From: Demequinaceae bacterium
GTDB lineage: Bacteria; Actinomycetota; Actinomycetes; Actinomycetales; Demequinaceae
Reading direction: 5' to 3'
Length of the DNA stretch: 64,000 bases
Assembly: GCA_016933155.1 (NCBI GenBank)
Contig: JAFGBM010000010.1
Coordinates: 124,001 to 188,000 of the forward strand
Both the position numbers and the translations under genes were made by a program. Position 1 is the first letter of the stretch; every line of letters begins with the position of its first letter. Below the pieces are notes generated by a model. It saw only the letters and a list, made by a program, of their open reading frames with translations, ran no database searches and was not told where the DNA came from. Shown here piece after piece: positions 8,181-16,740 of this stretch.

Positions 8181-10883
8181 ATGCACCGTCGTCGAGCAGT
8201 CGTAGCCGCCTCTGTGCTGACCGTCCTCGCCTGCGCCTGGGGCACATTCGCCTTCGTCTCGGCTCAGCATGAGAATGAGAACCCCTCGGAAGTGCCCCCG
8301 GGGGTGCCGGACAACGTCGAAGTTGCCGTTCCACTCCAAGAAGTCTCGAATGCGGGTCTTCGAGAAGCCGGGGCGCTTGATCCCCTCTCATCCGAAATCG
8401 AGTTGGCGGATCCCGCCACCCTGGACTATCCCCTGGTAGCCCTTACGGATCCCCTGGATCTTGACCCGTCGATCCCCTATGTCATCGGGGTGACCTGGGA
8501 AGGGTCGGGGTCGATCGCCATCGATGCCCGCTGCATGACCGATGGGCAATGGCAGCCCTGGGAGCGCGTAGACCGGGACGGCGGCGAACCGGGGGAGGGT
8601 GATCTTGAGGTCCTGGGCACGGAACCCTACATCGCCGTGAACTCCACCGCCGTGCAGTTCCGCGCCTCGTCCGACACGGATGTCCCGCCCGCGCTGACGG
8701 TCAGGGTCTTCTCCTCCGAATTGGTCCCCGCCTCCGAGACGACACCCGGTGCTGCAACATCGCCGAGCACTGCCTATGACGCGGCGTCCGTTGTCTCGGC
8801 GGTCACTCCGGTGGACAATCCCCAGCCGGTCATCCACCTACGGGACGAATGGTCGCCTCGTGACCCAAGCGGGGAGTTTGACATCGGTACCGTCCAGGGC
8901 GCCGTCGTTCACCACACCGCAGGGACCAACAGTTACTCCACCGCCGACGTTCCGGCGATCCTCAGAGGAATCCAGAACTACCACATGGACGCCCGGGGAT
9001 GGTTCGACATCGGCTACAACTTCCTCGTCGACAAGTACGGCCGGATATGGGAGGGACGCGCGGGAGGCATCGAGAACACCATCTGGGGCGTGCATTCGCA
9101 CTCATACAATGGCGTCGCCACCGGCGTATCCCTCATGGGCAACTATGACCTCGTCCAACCACCCGTTATCGCGGTGAACGCCCTCGCTGATCTCATTGCC
9201 TGGAAACTCACGCTCCACGGGGTGTCGGTCAGCGGCAATGTATACAGCTACGTCAGCGGATATCTCCCAGCCCTGACGACCCACCGGAACATCCCTGAGG
9301 CCTCTACTTCGTGTCCGGGACAGTACCTCTATACGAAGATCCCGTATCTCCGCACAGCGGTTGCAGCCAGGCAGAACCTTCCCTCTCTTGAGTTGAATGT
9401 CGACGCCACGGGAGACGGCCTGGGCGACGTCGCCCGGCTTGAGGATGGTGTCGTCTCGGTATATACCCCGGGAACCATCTGGGCCGTCGAGGATGCCACG
9501 CACCTGCCTGAACTCGACCTCTCCTTCGACGCCCTGACCGAAGGACCCGCGCTCGATGACGGGGCCGGTACGGACGTCATCGCCCAGGAGACGACGACGG
9601 GACGCCTATACCGCCTCCCCTCCGGGACTCATGCCCAACAGATCTCGACGGTGCCGCTTTCCGGGGATCCGGGATCAACCGTGGTCCTCCTCCCAGGTGA
9701 CGTGACGGGAGACGGACATCGGGACCTCGTTACCGTGGACATGACCACCGGAAACCTTCAGATCCGAGCCGGCGATGGCTCGGGCGGAGTGGCGGCCCCG
9801 GTCGCCGTCTCGAGCGGGTGGGGCGTCGTGGCCACGGTGACCGCACCGGGGGACGTCACCGGTGACGGAAACCCCGACCTCGTCGCGATCCTCGCTGGCG
9901 GAAGCCTCCGGGTCGCGCACGGCAATGGCACCGGTGGATTCACCCTCGGAGGAGCCCTCTCGGGCGACTGGAGCGACTTCCGGCACCTCGTCGGAATAGC
10001 CGATCTCACCGGAGACGGCATTCGGGACCTCCTAGCCTGGAGTTTCACGACGGGGGAGACCCGCACCGTCATGGGCGGTGCCACCGGCCCGACCGGGGCG
10101 TTCCTGACCTGGGCCGATCCCCAGCCGACTCGGCCACTGGCATTTGGCTCCGTAGATTGGGCTTCCGAACCTGGCTCGTCGCTCGTGGCCCTCAATCCCC
10201 GGTCCGAGTACTGGGCCTACAGCGGGCTCCCCTACGCGAAGGCGACCCTGTGGCCGACCGGCTTGACCCTGAACGCCCCCACTGCCGTCTCGACCACGAT
10301 CGTCGGCGACGTCGACGGGAACGGCCTGGCCGATGTCATCACGGTTGACTCCAGCGGTCGCCTCTGGCTTCACCTGTCCGAAGGGACGGAGTTCGGCGAT
10401 CCGATCGAGATCCAGAACCCGGACGACGAGTTCACCAACTGGGCTGGCTACTCGAGCGTCACCGGGGCGGGTGATGTCAACTTCGACGGATGGCCCGATC
10501 TCGTGGCCGTCGAGGCGGACGGCGATGTCGTCGTGTTCCCATGGTCGACCACCGACCCCTCGGAACTCCAGTTCTACCGCGTGGTCGCCCGCGGATACAT
10601 CGGGTACGAGGTCTTCGGGACCGGATCCTGGGGCCCGAACCGCGTCTCCGACCTCATGGCTATCGGCCCGACCGGGGATGTCGTCCTGCTCAGGGGCAGC
10701 GGCCTGACGGGGGCTACGCTGATCGGAACCATCAGCACCGGCTGGGACGCCTCCACCGAGTTCTGGGCGCTGGGGATCAGCGAGGAGGGCGAAGCCGCCG
10801 GGGTCGTGGTGTACACCCCAGCAAGCGGAACCTTCGAGTACTTCACTTGGAGCACCACCGGGGAGTGGACTCTCGACTCGTAG
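8181..10883 (+). CDS. Secreted N-acetylmuramoyl-L-alanine amidase (PGRP/Amidase_2) with FG-GAP repeats
   Basis: A 900-residue exported protein. A signal peptide (RRRAVVAASVLTVLACAWGTFAFVSAQ) is followed by a beta-rich region and, at about residues 220-400, a zinc amidase domain of the peptidoglycan-recognition/Amidase_2 family: VVHHTAG near 241 (His ligand), the GWFDIGYNFLVDKYGRIWEGR core, and THRN...SCPGQ giving the second His and Cys. Amidases of this type cut the bond between muramic acid and the stem peptide. The rest carries about six FG-GAP/VCBS-like repeats of the form GDVTGDGxxDLVxV, a Ca2+-binding beta-propeller usually used for adhesion. ATG 8181 follows GAAGG. A second, much larger FG-GAP protein is encoded at 56 kb. 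Confidence 0.9.
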   Translation: MHRRRAVVAASVLTVLACAWGTFAFVSAQHENENPSEVPPGVPDNVEVAVPLQEVSNAGLREAGALDPLSSEIELADPATLDYPLVALTDPLDLDPSIPYVIGVTWEGSGSIAIDARCMTDGQWQPWERVDRDGGEPGEGDLEVLGTEPYIAVNSTAVQFRASSDTDVPPALTVRVFSSELVPASETTPGAATSPSTAYDAASVVSAVTPVDNPQPVIHLRDEWSPRDPSGEFDIGTVQGAVVHHTAGTNSYSTADVPAILRGIQNYHMDARGWFDIGYNFLVDKYGRIWEGRAGGIENTIWGVHSHSYNGVATGVSLMGNYDLVQPPVIAVNALADLIAWKLTLHGVSVSGNVYSYVSGYLPALTTHRNIPEASTSCPGQYLYTKIPYLRTAVAARQNLPSLELNVDATGDGLGDVARLEDGVVSVYTPGTIWAVEDATHLPELDLSFDALTEGPALDDGAGTDVIAQETTTGRLYRLPSGTHAQQISTVPLSGDPGSTVVLLPGDVTGDGHRDLVTVDMTTGNLQIRAGDGSGGVAAPVAVSSGWGVVATVTAPGDVTGDGNPDLVAILAGGSLRVAHGNGTGGFTLGGALSGDWSDFRHLVGIADLTGDGIRDLLAWSFTTGETRTVMGGATGPTGAFLTWADPQPTRPLAFGSVDWASEPGSSLVALNPRSEYWAYSGLPYAKATLWPTGLTLNAPTAVSTTIVGDVDGNGLADVITVDSSGRLWLHLSEGTEFGDPIEIQNPDDEFTNWAGYSSVTGAGDVNFDGWPDLVAVEADGDVVVFPWSTTDPSELQFYRVVARGYIGYEVFGTGSWGPNRVSDLMAIGPTGDVVLLRGSGLTGATLIGTISTGWDASTEFWALGISEEGEAAGVVVYTPASGTFEYFTWSTTGEWTLDS

Positions 10884-10890
10884 CGGCCGG

Positions 10891-10896
10891 TAGGCT
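10891..10896 (+). promoter_or_regulatory. -10 element of a leaderless promoter for the GH94 gene
   Basis: TAGGCT lies exactly 6 bases before the ATG at 10903 and 7 bases after the stop of the amidase gene, so the phosphorylase can be transcribed separately. Confidence 0.45.
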
Positions 10897-10902
10897 TTCG
10901 GC

Positions 10903-13314
10903 ATGAAATACGGCCACTTTGACGACGACAACCGCGAGTACGTCATCACGCGACCAGACACCCCCCGATCGTGGTCGAACTACCTTGGATCGCGCCTCTA
11001 CGGCGGCATCATCACCCAGAACGCCGGCGGGTACTCGTTCTACAAGTCCGGCGGCCTCGGCCGCATCCTCCGCTTCCGCTTCAACGGCATCCCCGAAGAT
11101 CAGCCCGGCCGCTACATCTACCTTCGGGACGACGCCGACGGCGACTTCTGGAGCGCCTCCTGGCAACCCGTCGGCAAGCCCCTGGACGAGTACAAGGCAA
11201 CCGTCCGGCACGGGCTGGGGTACTCCATCTTCGAGTCTGAGTACCGGGGCATCCGGACCGAGACCACCTACCTCGTCCCCGACGGCCAGGCCTTCGAGTA
11301 CTGGTCGATCAAGGTCACGAATACCACGGATGAGCCCCGGACCATCAGCGCCTTCAGTTACGCCGAGCTCGCGAACGAGTGGAACTACAAGCAGGACCTC
11401 GAGAACCTCCAGTACTCGCAGTATGTGGTCCTGGCCCACTACAAGGACGGGGTCATCCACCGGCGGAACTCCACCCGTACGGCGTTCAGGGAGAACTGGT
11501 TCGGCCTCGTCGGCGCGGACGTCGCCTCGTTCGACACCGATCGCGACGCCTTCCTCGGGCCATACCGCACCCAGTCCCGGCCGCTGGCTGTCGAGCGGGG
11601 TGAGTGCTCCGGCACCCAGACCGTCGGCGACAACTCGTGCGCCTCCCTCCACGCCAAAATTGAGCTCGCCCCCGGCGAGACCAAGCACCTCATCTTCATG
11701 CTCGGCATGGGGTCGCCCGACAAGGTCTGGAACGACGGCGAGGCCGACCTCCGGCCGGGCCGCGAGATCATGAAGAAGTTCGGGACTCTGGAACGGGTCG
11801 ACGCCGAGCTGGCCAAGATCCGGGCCGAGTGGCACGACACCCTGGCCCCCTTCCAGGTGTCGACTCCCGATCCCGAACTCAACTCGATGATCAACGTCTG
11901 GCACGCCTATCAGACCCACATGACCTTCAACTGGTCCCGCGGGGTCAGCCTCATCGAGGCGGGCGACCGCGACGGGCTCGGCTACCGGGACACCGTCCAG
12001 GACATGCTCGCCGTCACCCACGCCATCCAGGAGCCCGTCCGCGAGCGCCTCTCCATGATCCTCACGGGCCAGACGGAGGAGGGCGGCGCCATGCCGCTCG
12101 TCAAGCCGCTCACCCACAACCCGGGCCACGAGGCGACGCCGCTGCTCGAGAAGTACCGATCGGACGACCCCCTGTGGCTCCCCATCACGGTGGCGAACTT
12201 CGTCTACGAGACCGGCGACGTCTCCTACCTCGACGAGGTCCTCCCCTACGCCGACCACGGCGAGGCGACGGTGTTCGAGCACCTGACCCAGGCGTGTCGG
12301 TTCAGCCTCAAGCACCTCGGCGCGAACGGGCTCGTCCAGGGGCTGCAGGCCGACTGGAACGACTGCCTCCAGTTCGGGACGACGGGCGAGTCGATGTTCT
12401 CCACCTTCCTCCTGGCGAACGGGCTTCGCGTGGTGGCCGAACTCGCCGAGCAGATCGGGCGCGACAAGGATGCCGAGTGGGCCCGCACGGCCCTCGAGCG
12501 GCTCGGGCCCGTGTTGGAGGACGCCTGGGACGGCGACTGGTACATCCGCGGGATCTCCGCGACGGGGGCCAAGCTCGGGTCCGACGCGCTCGACGAGGGG
12601 AAGATCTACCTCGAGCCCAACGTGTGGTCAGCGATCTCCAGGACTGTCCCGGAGGACCACGCGATCCGGGCGATGGACTCCGTATATGAGCGCCTCTTCA
12701 GCGAGCACGGAGCGGCCCTGTGCGCCCCCGCCCACACCAAGGAGGTCCCGGGCGTCGGCCTCAGCCTCCTGGTGTTCCCCGTCGGCCACAAGGAGAACGG
12801 CGGGATCTTCTGCCACGCCATGTCCTGGACCGTCGTCGCCGAGGGCGTCTTGGGTCGCGGTGACCGCGCCTACGAGTACTACCGGAGCTACCTCCCCGCC
12901 CGCTACAACGATCAGGCCGAGATCCACCAGGTCGAGCCCTACGTCTACTGCCAGTTCACCCACGGGCCGGAGTCCCCGCGCTTCGGCCAGGCCCGCAACC
13001 CGTGGCTGACCGGCACGGCCTCCTGGTCCTACATCGGCGTGACCCAGCACATCCTGGGGATCCGGCCCGAACTCGATGGGCTCCGCATCGACCCCTGCCT
13101 GCCGGGCTCCTGGGACGGCTTCGAGGTCACCCGGACGTTCCGGGGGAAGAAGCTGACGATCAAGGTTGCCAACCCCGGCAAGGTGTCGACGGGCGTGAAG
13201 TCGGTGACGATCGACGGCAAGGCAGTGGACCTCAGCGGGGATGATCGCCGCGGGGCCCTCGTCCCGGTCGAAGCCCTGACCGACGGCGCCATCCTCGACG
13301 TCGTCATGGGGTAG
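10903..13314 (+). CDS. GH94-family disaccharide phosphorylase (cellobiose/chitobiose phosphorylase-like)
   Basis: An 803-residue cytoplasmic glycoside phosphorylase, matching the family length of about 800. The N-terminus (MKYGHFDDDNREYVITRPDT) and the blocks NYLGS...NAGGYSFY, FRFNGIP and GLGYRDTVQD are characteristic of GH94. The ADWNDC motif at 483-488 contains the general-acid Asp, and HKENGGIFCH and NPWLTGTASW line the phosphate/sugar site. GH94 enzymes split beta-linked disaccharides such as cellobiose or N,N'-diacetylchitobiose with phosphate, giving a sugar 1-phosphate and saving ATP. The sequence resembles both substrate groups, so the specificity is open. No sugar transporter or phosphomutase gene is adjacent. 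Confidence 0.9.
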   Translation: MKYGHFDDDNREYVITRPDTPRSWSNYLGSRLYGGIITQNAGGYSFYKSGGLGRILRFRFNGIPEDQPGRYIYLRDDADGDFWSASWQPVGKPLDEYKATVRHGLGYSIFESEYRGIRTETTYLVPDGQAFEYWSIKVTNTTDEPRTISAFSYAELANEWNYKQDLENLQYSQYVVLAHYKDGVIHRRNSTRTAFRENWFGLVGADVASFDTDRDAFLGPYRTQSRPLAVERGECSGTQTVGDNSCASLHAKIELAPGETKHLIFMLGMGSPDKVWNDGEADLRPGREIMKKFGTLERVDAELAKIRAEWHDTLAPFQVSTPDPELNSMINVWHAYQTHMTFNWSRGVSLIEAGDRDGLGYRDTVQDMLAVTHAIQEPVRERLSMILTGQTEEGGAMPLVKPLTHNPGHEATPLLEKYRSDDPLWLPITVANFVYETGDVSYLDEVLPYADHGEATVFEHLTQACRFSLKHLGANGLVQGLQADWNDCLQFGTTGESMFSTFLLANGLRVVAELAEQIGRDKDAEWARTALERLGPVLEDAWDGDWYIRGISATGAKLGSDALDEGKIYLEPNVWSAISRTVPEDHAIRAMDSVYERLFSEHGAALCAPAHTKEVPGVGLSLLVFPVGHKENGGIFCHAMSWTVVAEGVLGRGDRAYEYYRSYLPARYNDQAEIHQVEPYVYCQFTHGPESPRFGQARNPWLTGTASWSYIGVTQHILGIRPELDGLRIDPCLPGSWDGFEVTRTFRGKKLTIKVANPGKVSTGVKSVTIDGKAVDLSGDDRRGALVPVEALTDGAILDVVMG

Positions 13315-13390
13315 CGATAATCGTCAGCTAGTCGCCCTTTCGTTTGACTTCTAGATTCCCGCGCCAATGACAAGGCATCGCGTCAAGCAC

Positions 13391-13490
13391 AGTCAAAAGT
13401 GTTTCGTTGAGTTTGTTGCGCAGAACGATGACACTTTCGATCGGTTGTTGTGTATCTTTAAGTGAGGACATCCGATGACACTTTCGATGG
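13391..13490 (+). promoter_or_regulatory. Fic-gene promoter with direct-repeat operator-like sites
   Basis: Two copies of CGATGACACTTTCGAT start at 13426 and 13473, identical over 16 bases with starts 47 apart. A TATCTT (13453-13458) between them could be a -10 element, with ATGACA inside the first copy as a loose -35. A degenerate inverted copy (CAAAAGTGTTTCG) lies at 13394-13406. The second copy ends just before the AGGGAAAG ribosome binding region of the Fic gene. The layout suggests repressor binding on both sides of the promoter; this is inference. Confidence 0.5.
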
Positions 13491-13499
13491 GAGGGAAAG

Positions 13500-14537
13500 A
13501 TGGGGGCACGGGGACGGCCCAAGCGGCGAATCTACTTCGAGCGTTTTGTGTCTGCGTTGAACGACATTGCTCGTTGCGGCGGCTTACCCCTTCCGGAAGA
13601 AGCCAGGGACGTCTGGAAAGGTCTGTGGCATCGCGAGGTTCACCACTCCACCGCCATCGAAGGGAACACCCTCGTTCTCAAGGAAGTTGCCGCATTACTT
13701 GACACGGGACGCACCGTCGGAGCCAAGCAGCACAAGGAGTACCTCGAGGTCCTCGGGTACAGCAAGGCTGCGGCATGGGTCTATGAGAACGCCCGCACTC
13801 GCCGTGATCCACAGGAGCACGAACTCCTCACCATCACCGAGGTCCGTGAGACCCACGGACGCGCCATGGCCGACGTCTGGGCCATCTACCCCCACGAGGA
13901 CGCGCTGCCCGGGGAAGGACCCGGCAGTTTCCGGCTTCACGACATCCACGCCTTCGGCGGCGGTATGGTCCCGCCCAGCTTTCCCCTGGTTCCCAGCGAG
14001 GTTGACCTATGGGTCAAGGAGGTGGGGTCCTTCGGAGAGCGGATTCTTGAACGCATGGTCGCATCGGCGGACATCCCGCTCGAACTCGCCCGGATCCATC
14101 GGAGGTTCGAGTTCATCCATCCGTTCCTCGACGGAAACGGCCGCACCGGCCGCCTTCTCCTCAACCTGATCCTCGTACGCCTCGGTTGGCCGCCCGCGAT
14201 CATCTTCAAGAGCGAGCGAGAACGATACCTCGCCGCGCTCGATCGCTCCGACAAGGGTGACGACGGTCGCCTCGCCGAACTCATCGCCCGCGCCGTCATC
14301 CGATCGACTCACCAGCTGCTGCCCGATATCGCCGGACCGATCAAACTCCTCCCCCTCTCGACTCTCGCCAGTTCCGAGTTGTCCCTAGCCGCCCTTAAGC
14401 AGGCTGCCGCACGCGGTCGCCTTGAGAGCTACATCGACTCCGATGGGATTCTGCGATCGAGCAAGAAGGCCGTCGACGCCTACAAGGCAGAGCGCTACAA
14501 GCGGGACTATCCCAACCCGAAGAACCGGTCGAAGTAG
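13500..14537 (+). CDS. Fic-domain protein (class II, probable AMPylator) with C-terminal HTH-like tail
   Basis: A 345-residue Fic protein. The catalytic signature HPFLDGNGRTGR begins at His207 and matches HPFx(D/E)GNGRxxR completely, so transfer of AMP (or another nucleotide part) to a hydroxyl side chain is expected. An inhibitory helix motif STAIEGN at 50-56 near the N-terminus fits (S/T)xxxE(G/N), placing it in the self-inhibited class II. The C-terminal region (LSLAALKQAAARGRLESYIDSDGILRSSKKAV in pieces, about 298-330) looks like a small DNA-binding fold. The start ATG 13500 has GGAGGGAAAG upstream. A small reverse ORF overlaps its 3' end, and a methyltransferase-like gene follows. Target unknown. 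Confidence 0.9.
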   Translation: MGARGRPKRRIYFERFVSALNDIARCGGLPLPEEARDVWKGLWHREVHHSTAIEGNTLVLKEVAALLDTGRTVGAKQHKEYLEVLGYSKAAAWVYENARTRRDPQEHELLTITEVRETHGRAMADVWAIYPHEDALPGEGPGSFRLHDIHAFGGGMVPPSFPLVPSEVDLWVKEVGSFGERILERMVASADIPLELARIHRRFEFIHPFLDGNGRTGRLLLNLILVRLGWPPAIIFKSERERYLAALDRSDKGDDGRLAELIARAVIRSTHQLLPDIAGPIKLLPLSTLASSELSLAALKQAAARGRLESYIDSDGILRSSKKAVDAYKAERYKRDYPNPKNRSK

Positions 14538-14767
14538 TCGGCCAACTTGGCGAGCATAGCCTGCTTTTTCGCCGCACGGTCGCCGGTCGGAGAGAAGCGG
14601 GACACCGGCGGCAGAACGGCGGTAATCGCCATTCCCGTTGCGGACACCAGCCCGTCGCGGAACGCCCGATCGACGAATGCATACGTCGCGGTCGAGCGAC
14701 TCCTCATCTCTTGACCGGCAAGAGTGAATAGACATCCACCTCTGACTTCCAATGCGATTAGCGTCAT
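14507..14767 (-). CDS. Doubtful small protein convergent with fic
   Basis: A possible 86-residue protein on the minus strand whose last 31 bases overlap the end of fic. It begins MTLIALEVRGGCLF and ends in an amphipathic, Lys-rich helix (DRAAKKQAMLAKLADYF). It fills most of the 290-base gap between fic and the next gene, and its composition is protein-like rather than obviously antisense. Against it, its start overlaps a candidate plus-strand promoter and there is no strong ribosome binding site. It might be a Fic partner, a free-standing gene or a chance ORF. Confidence 0.35.
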   Translation of the reverse strand: MTLIALEVRGGCLFTLAGQEMRSRSTATYAFVDRAFRDGLVSATGMAITAVLPPVSRFSPTGDRAAKKQAMLAKLADYFDRFFGLG

Positions 14768-14770
14768 AAT
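14743..14770 (+). promoter_or_regulatory. Candidate promoter for the methyltransferase-like gene
   Basis: TGACTT (14743-14748) and CATAAT (14765-14770) are separated by 16 bases. Transcription would begin about 50 bases before the ATG at 14827, which has its own GGAGAGAGGCGG ribosome binding site. The gap from fic is otherwise relatively AT-rich. Confidence 0.4.
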
Positions 14771-14826
14771 GGACGTGTCGTGTGCTGATGCAGGTTTCTC
14801 GACTTCTCGACGGAGAGAGGCGGAAG

Positions 14827-16632
14827 ATGGTGGAGATTGTGGCTACGGGCCTCGGGAGTGAGGACCCATCTTCCGAAAGACGATCCGTGTCGTCTGGCGT
14901 TCTCGGCACCCATGCGACACTTCTGGGCAGTATCCTTCGCTCGGCAGGCGCCTTGCCGGCTACCCCAGGCGACACACCGGAAACCGGATCGAAGGCCGCG
15001 CCCGAATCCGCCCTCCGCCTGCTCGTGACCCGGGCGCTCCTGACCAACGAGTGGGCCGACTCCGTAGACGCCCGGCTCAGCGAGGCCTGCTCGGTCCTCG
15101 ACCTTCCGGCGGCTTATGCTCGCGTGCTGCAGGAGGCCAACATCGAGTCTTGGTTCACTGCCGTCTGGGCCACCTGGGGCCCGGAGTTCGCCGCCACCCT
15201 CGTACCTCAGCTCCTGGATCCACGCATCGCCTCCAATGGAACGTCCCGGTCGCAGTTCCCCTTCATTCCTCCCGACGTCATCGAGATGATGACGGACTGG
15301 TTGATGGAGGTCGAGTTCGACGGTCCCCCGAGGATCGTCGATCCGTGCGCGGGAACGGGGGCCCTGGTCGCGAGCCTCCTTCCCAAACTGCTCGCGGAGA
15401 AGCGGTATCCGATCGAAAGCATCCTCTCGGGACTCAGGCTGATCGATGCGGACCCCGCCCTCCTGGACATCGCCTGTGTGATTGTCGCGCAGGCGCTCGA
15501 ACGCTTCACGTCGAGGTCGGCTCCGGAGATCCTCCACGAGGTTCGGGAGTCGGCGGTCGCCACCGACGCCCATAGATGGTTCGCGTCAGTGGAGGACCGA
15601 TTCGACCTCGTGGTCGGTGCGCCGCCATTCGATCAGCGCGGCGGGCTCGGCGACGCCGAATGGAACCAGAAGAACGAAGAGGTGTCCGCACTCTACCTCC
15701 GGATCCTTGCAGGCGCGGTCGCCGATGGGGGCGCCGGGACGATGGTGGCATCCGCCTCCATCTTGACCTCGCCTTCGGGAGACGCGGCAGAGATCCGCGA
15801 TCGCCTGCTCGATCGCTTCAAGACCACTGAGTTCCTCAACTACAACGGCGCCCTTCAGTCGCTGCTCGGAAACCCCGACGGAATCAGCCACTCCGTTGTT
15901 CGCGTCCTCACGTCCGGCACGGGAGAGATCACCACGACACCGATGATGCGATGGAAGCCTGAACGGAGAAGCGTGGCCCTCACCGACCCACCGCGCACCA
16001 CCCTGCACGGAATGCTGATCCTCCGGAAGCATGCCTTCGTGCCACGTATCGGAAGCGCAGTCGAGCGCCGCCTGGTCGACGCGGTCATCGCGCACGAACT
16101 CAACACCCGAAGTCGCATGGAGGTGGAGCTCTCCCACGGGGATCACCGCGGCGAAGACGATTACTTCAGCGTCGGATTGTCCGCCTACGACCGCTTCTCC
16201 ATTTCCCTCAGGGAGCCACGCATCCACTCCGGTGGGGAGCCGTCGGCGAGCGCCCGGTTCGGAGTTCGGCCGAACCCTCCCGAACTCGCGGACCCGGCGC
16301 TCGCGGCCATGTTGAGTCGCATGGCGTTCTGGTGGTGGACGGTGACGGGCGACGGCCGAAACGTCAGGAATGAGCACATCACCCTGCCCCTGTCTTGGCT
16401 TCGACTGATGAGCTCCGACGAACTCGCCCTCGGCGCCTCCGTCGCGGACGCCTGGCGCAAGTATGCGCTGGCGGCGATGAACTCTCCCGCCGGAGCCGTG
16501 GGGACGAGCCCTGAGGCAATCCATTTCCGTGATCTTTCCCTGGCCTTCGAGCAGGTCATCTTGTCTTGCGTCGGCACGACCGAGTCCGATGCGCGAGAGT
16601 TCCTTGCCACCAGAAGCTTCGCGGACGTCTGA
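14827..16632 (+). CDS. N-6 adenine methyltransferase-like protein with altered motif IV
   Basis: A 601-residue protein with a class I SAM-dependent methyltransferase core of the HsdM/N6_Mtase type. Motif I (AdoMet binding) is DPCAGTGAL starting at residue 172, preceded by a FPFIPPDVIEMMTDWL segment like the TPxxVxxLM entry of type I/IIG methylases. Motif IV, normally (N/D/S)PP(Y/F/W), reads G-A-P-P-F with Ala265 where the catalytic polar residue should be. The family's C-terminal half is present but unrecognised. No specificity or restriction subunit is nearby, so it may bind rather than methylate DNA. The frame is open from GTG 14782; ATG 14827 was chosen for its ribosome binding site. It follows fic. 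Confidence 0.7.
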   Translation: MVEIVATGLGSEDPSSERRSVSSGVLGTHATLLGSILRSAGALPATPGDTPETGSKAAPESALRLLVTRALLTNEWADSVDARLSEACSVLDLPAAYARVLQEANIESWFTAVWATWGPEFAATLVPQLLDPRIASNGTSRSQFPFIPPDVIEMMTDWLMEVEFDGPPRIVDPCAGTGALVASLLPKLLAEKRYPIESILSGLRLIDADPALLDIACVIVAQALERFTSRSAPEILHEVRESAVATDAHRWFASVEDRFDLVVGAPPFDQRGGLGDAEWNQKNEEVSALYLRILAGAVADGGAGTMVASASILTSPSGDAAEIRDRLLDRFKTTEFLNYNGALQSLLGNPDGISHSVVRVLTSGTGEITTTPMMRWKPERRSVALTDPPRTTLHGMLILRKHAFVPRIGSAVERRLVDAVIAHELNTRSRMEVELSHGDHRGEDDYFSVGLSAYDRFSISLREPRIHSGGEPSASARFGVRPNPPELADPALAAMLSRMAFWWWTVTGDGRNVRNEHITLPLSWLRLMSSDELALGASVADAWRKYALAAMNSPAGAVGTSPEAIHFRDLSLAFEQVILSCVGTTESDAREFLATRSFADV

Positions 16633-16728
16633 CTACGCGCAGGCCCTTCTGCTTGAAGAACGCTTTGCCCCTGCCTTCGAAGAGATCTGCACCCCCCGTA
16701 GCCAGCCGGCGGGAACATGCATCCTGAC

Positions 16729-16734
16729 TAATCT
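16729..16734 (+). promoter_or_regulatory. -10 element of a leaderless promoter
   Basis: TAATCT lies exactly 6 bases before the ATG at 16741. The GGAG in the spacer could alternatively act as a ribosome binding site. Confidence 0.45.
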
Positions 16735-16740
16735 GGAGCC

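Noticed and set aside
10843-12315. Long minus-strand ORF (490 codons) antisense to the GH94 gene
   Set aside because: It mirrors the high-GC codon pattern of the well-supported plus-strand enzyme, has Val/Gly/Glu-rich low-information translation, and no conserved domain.
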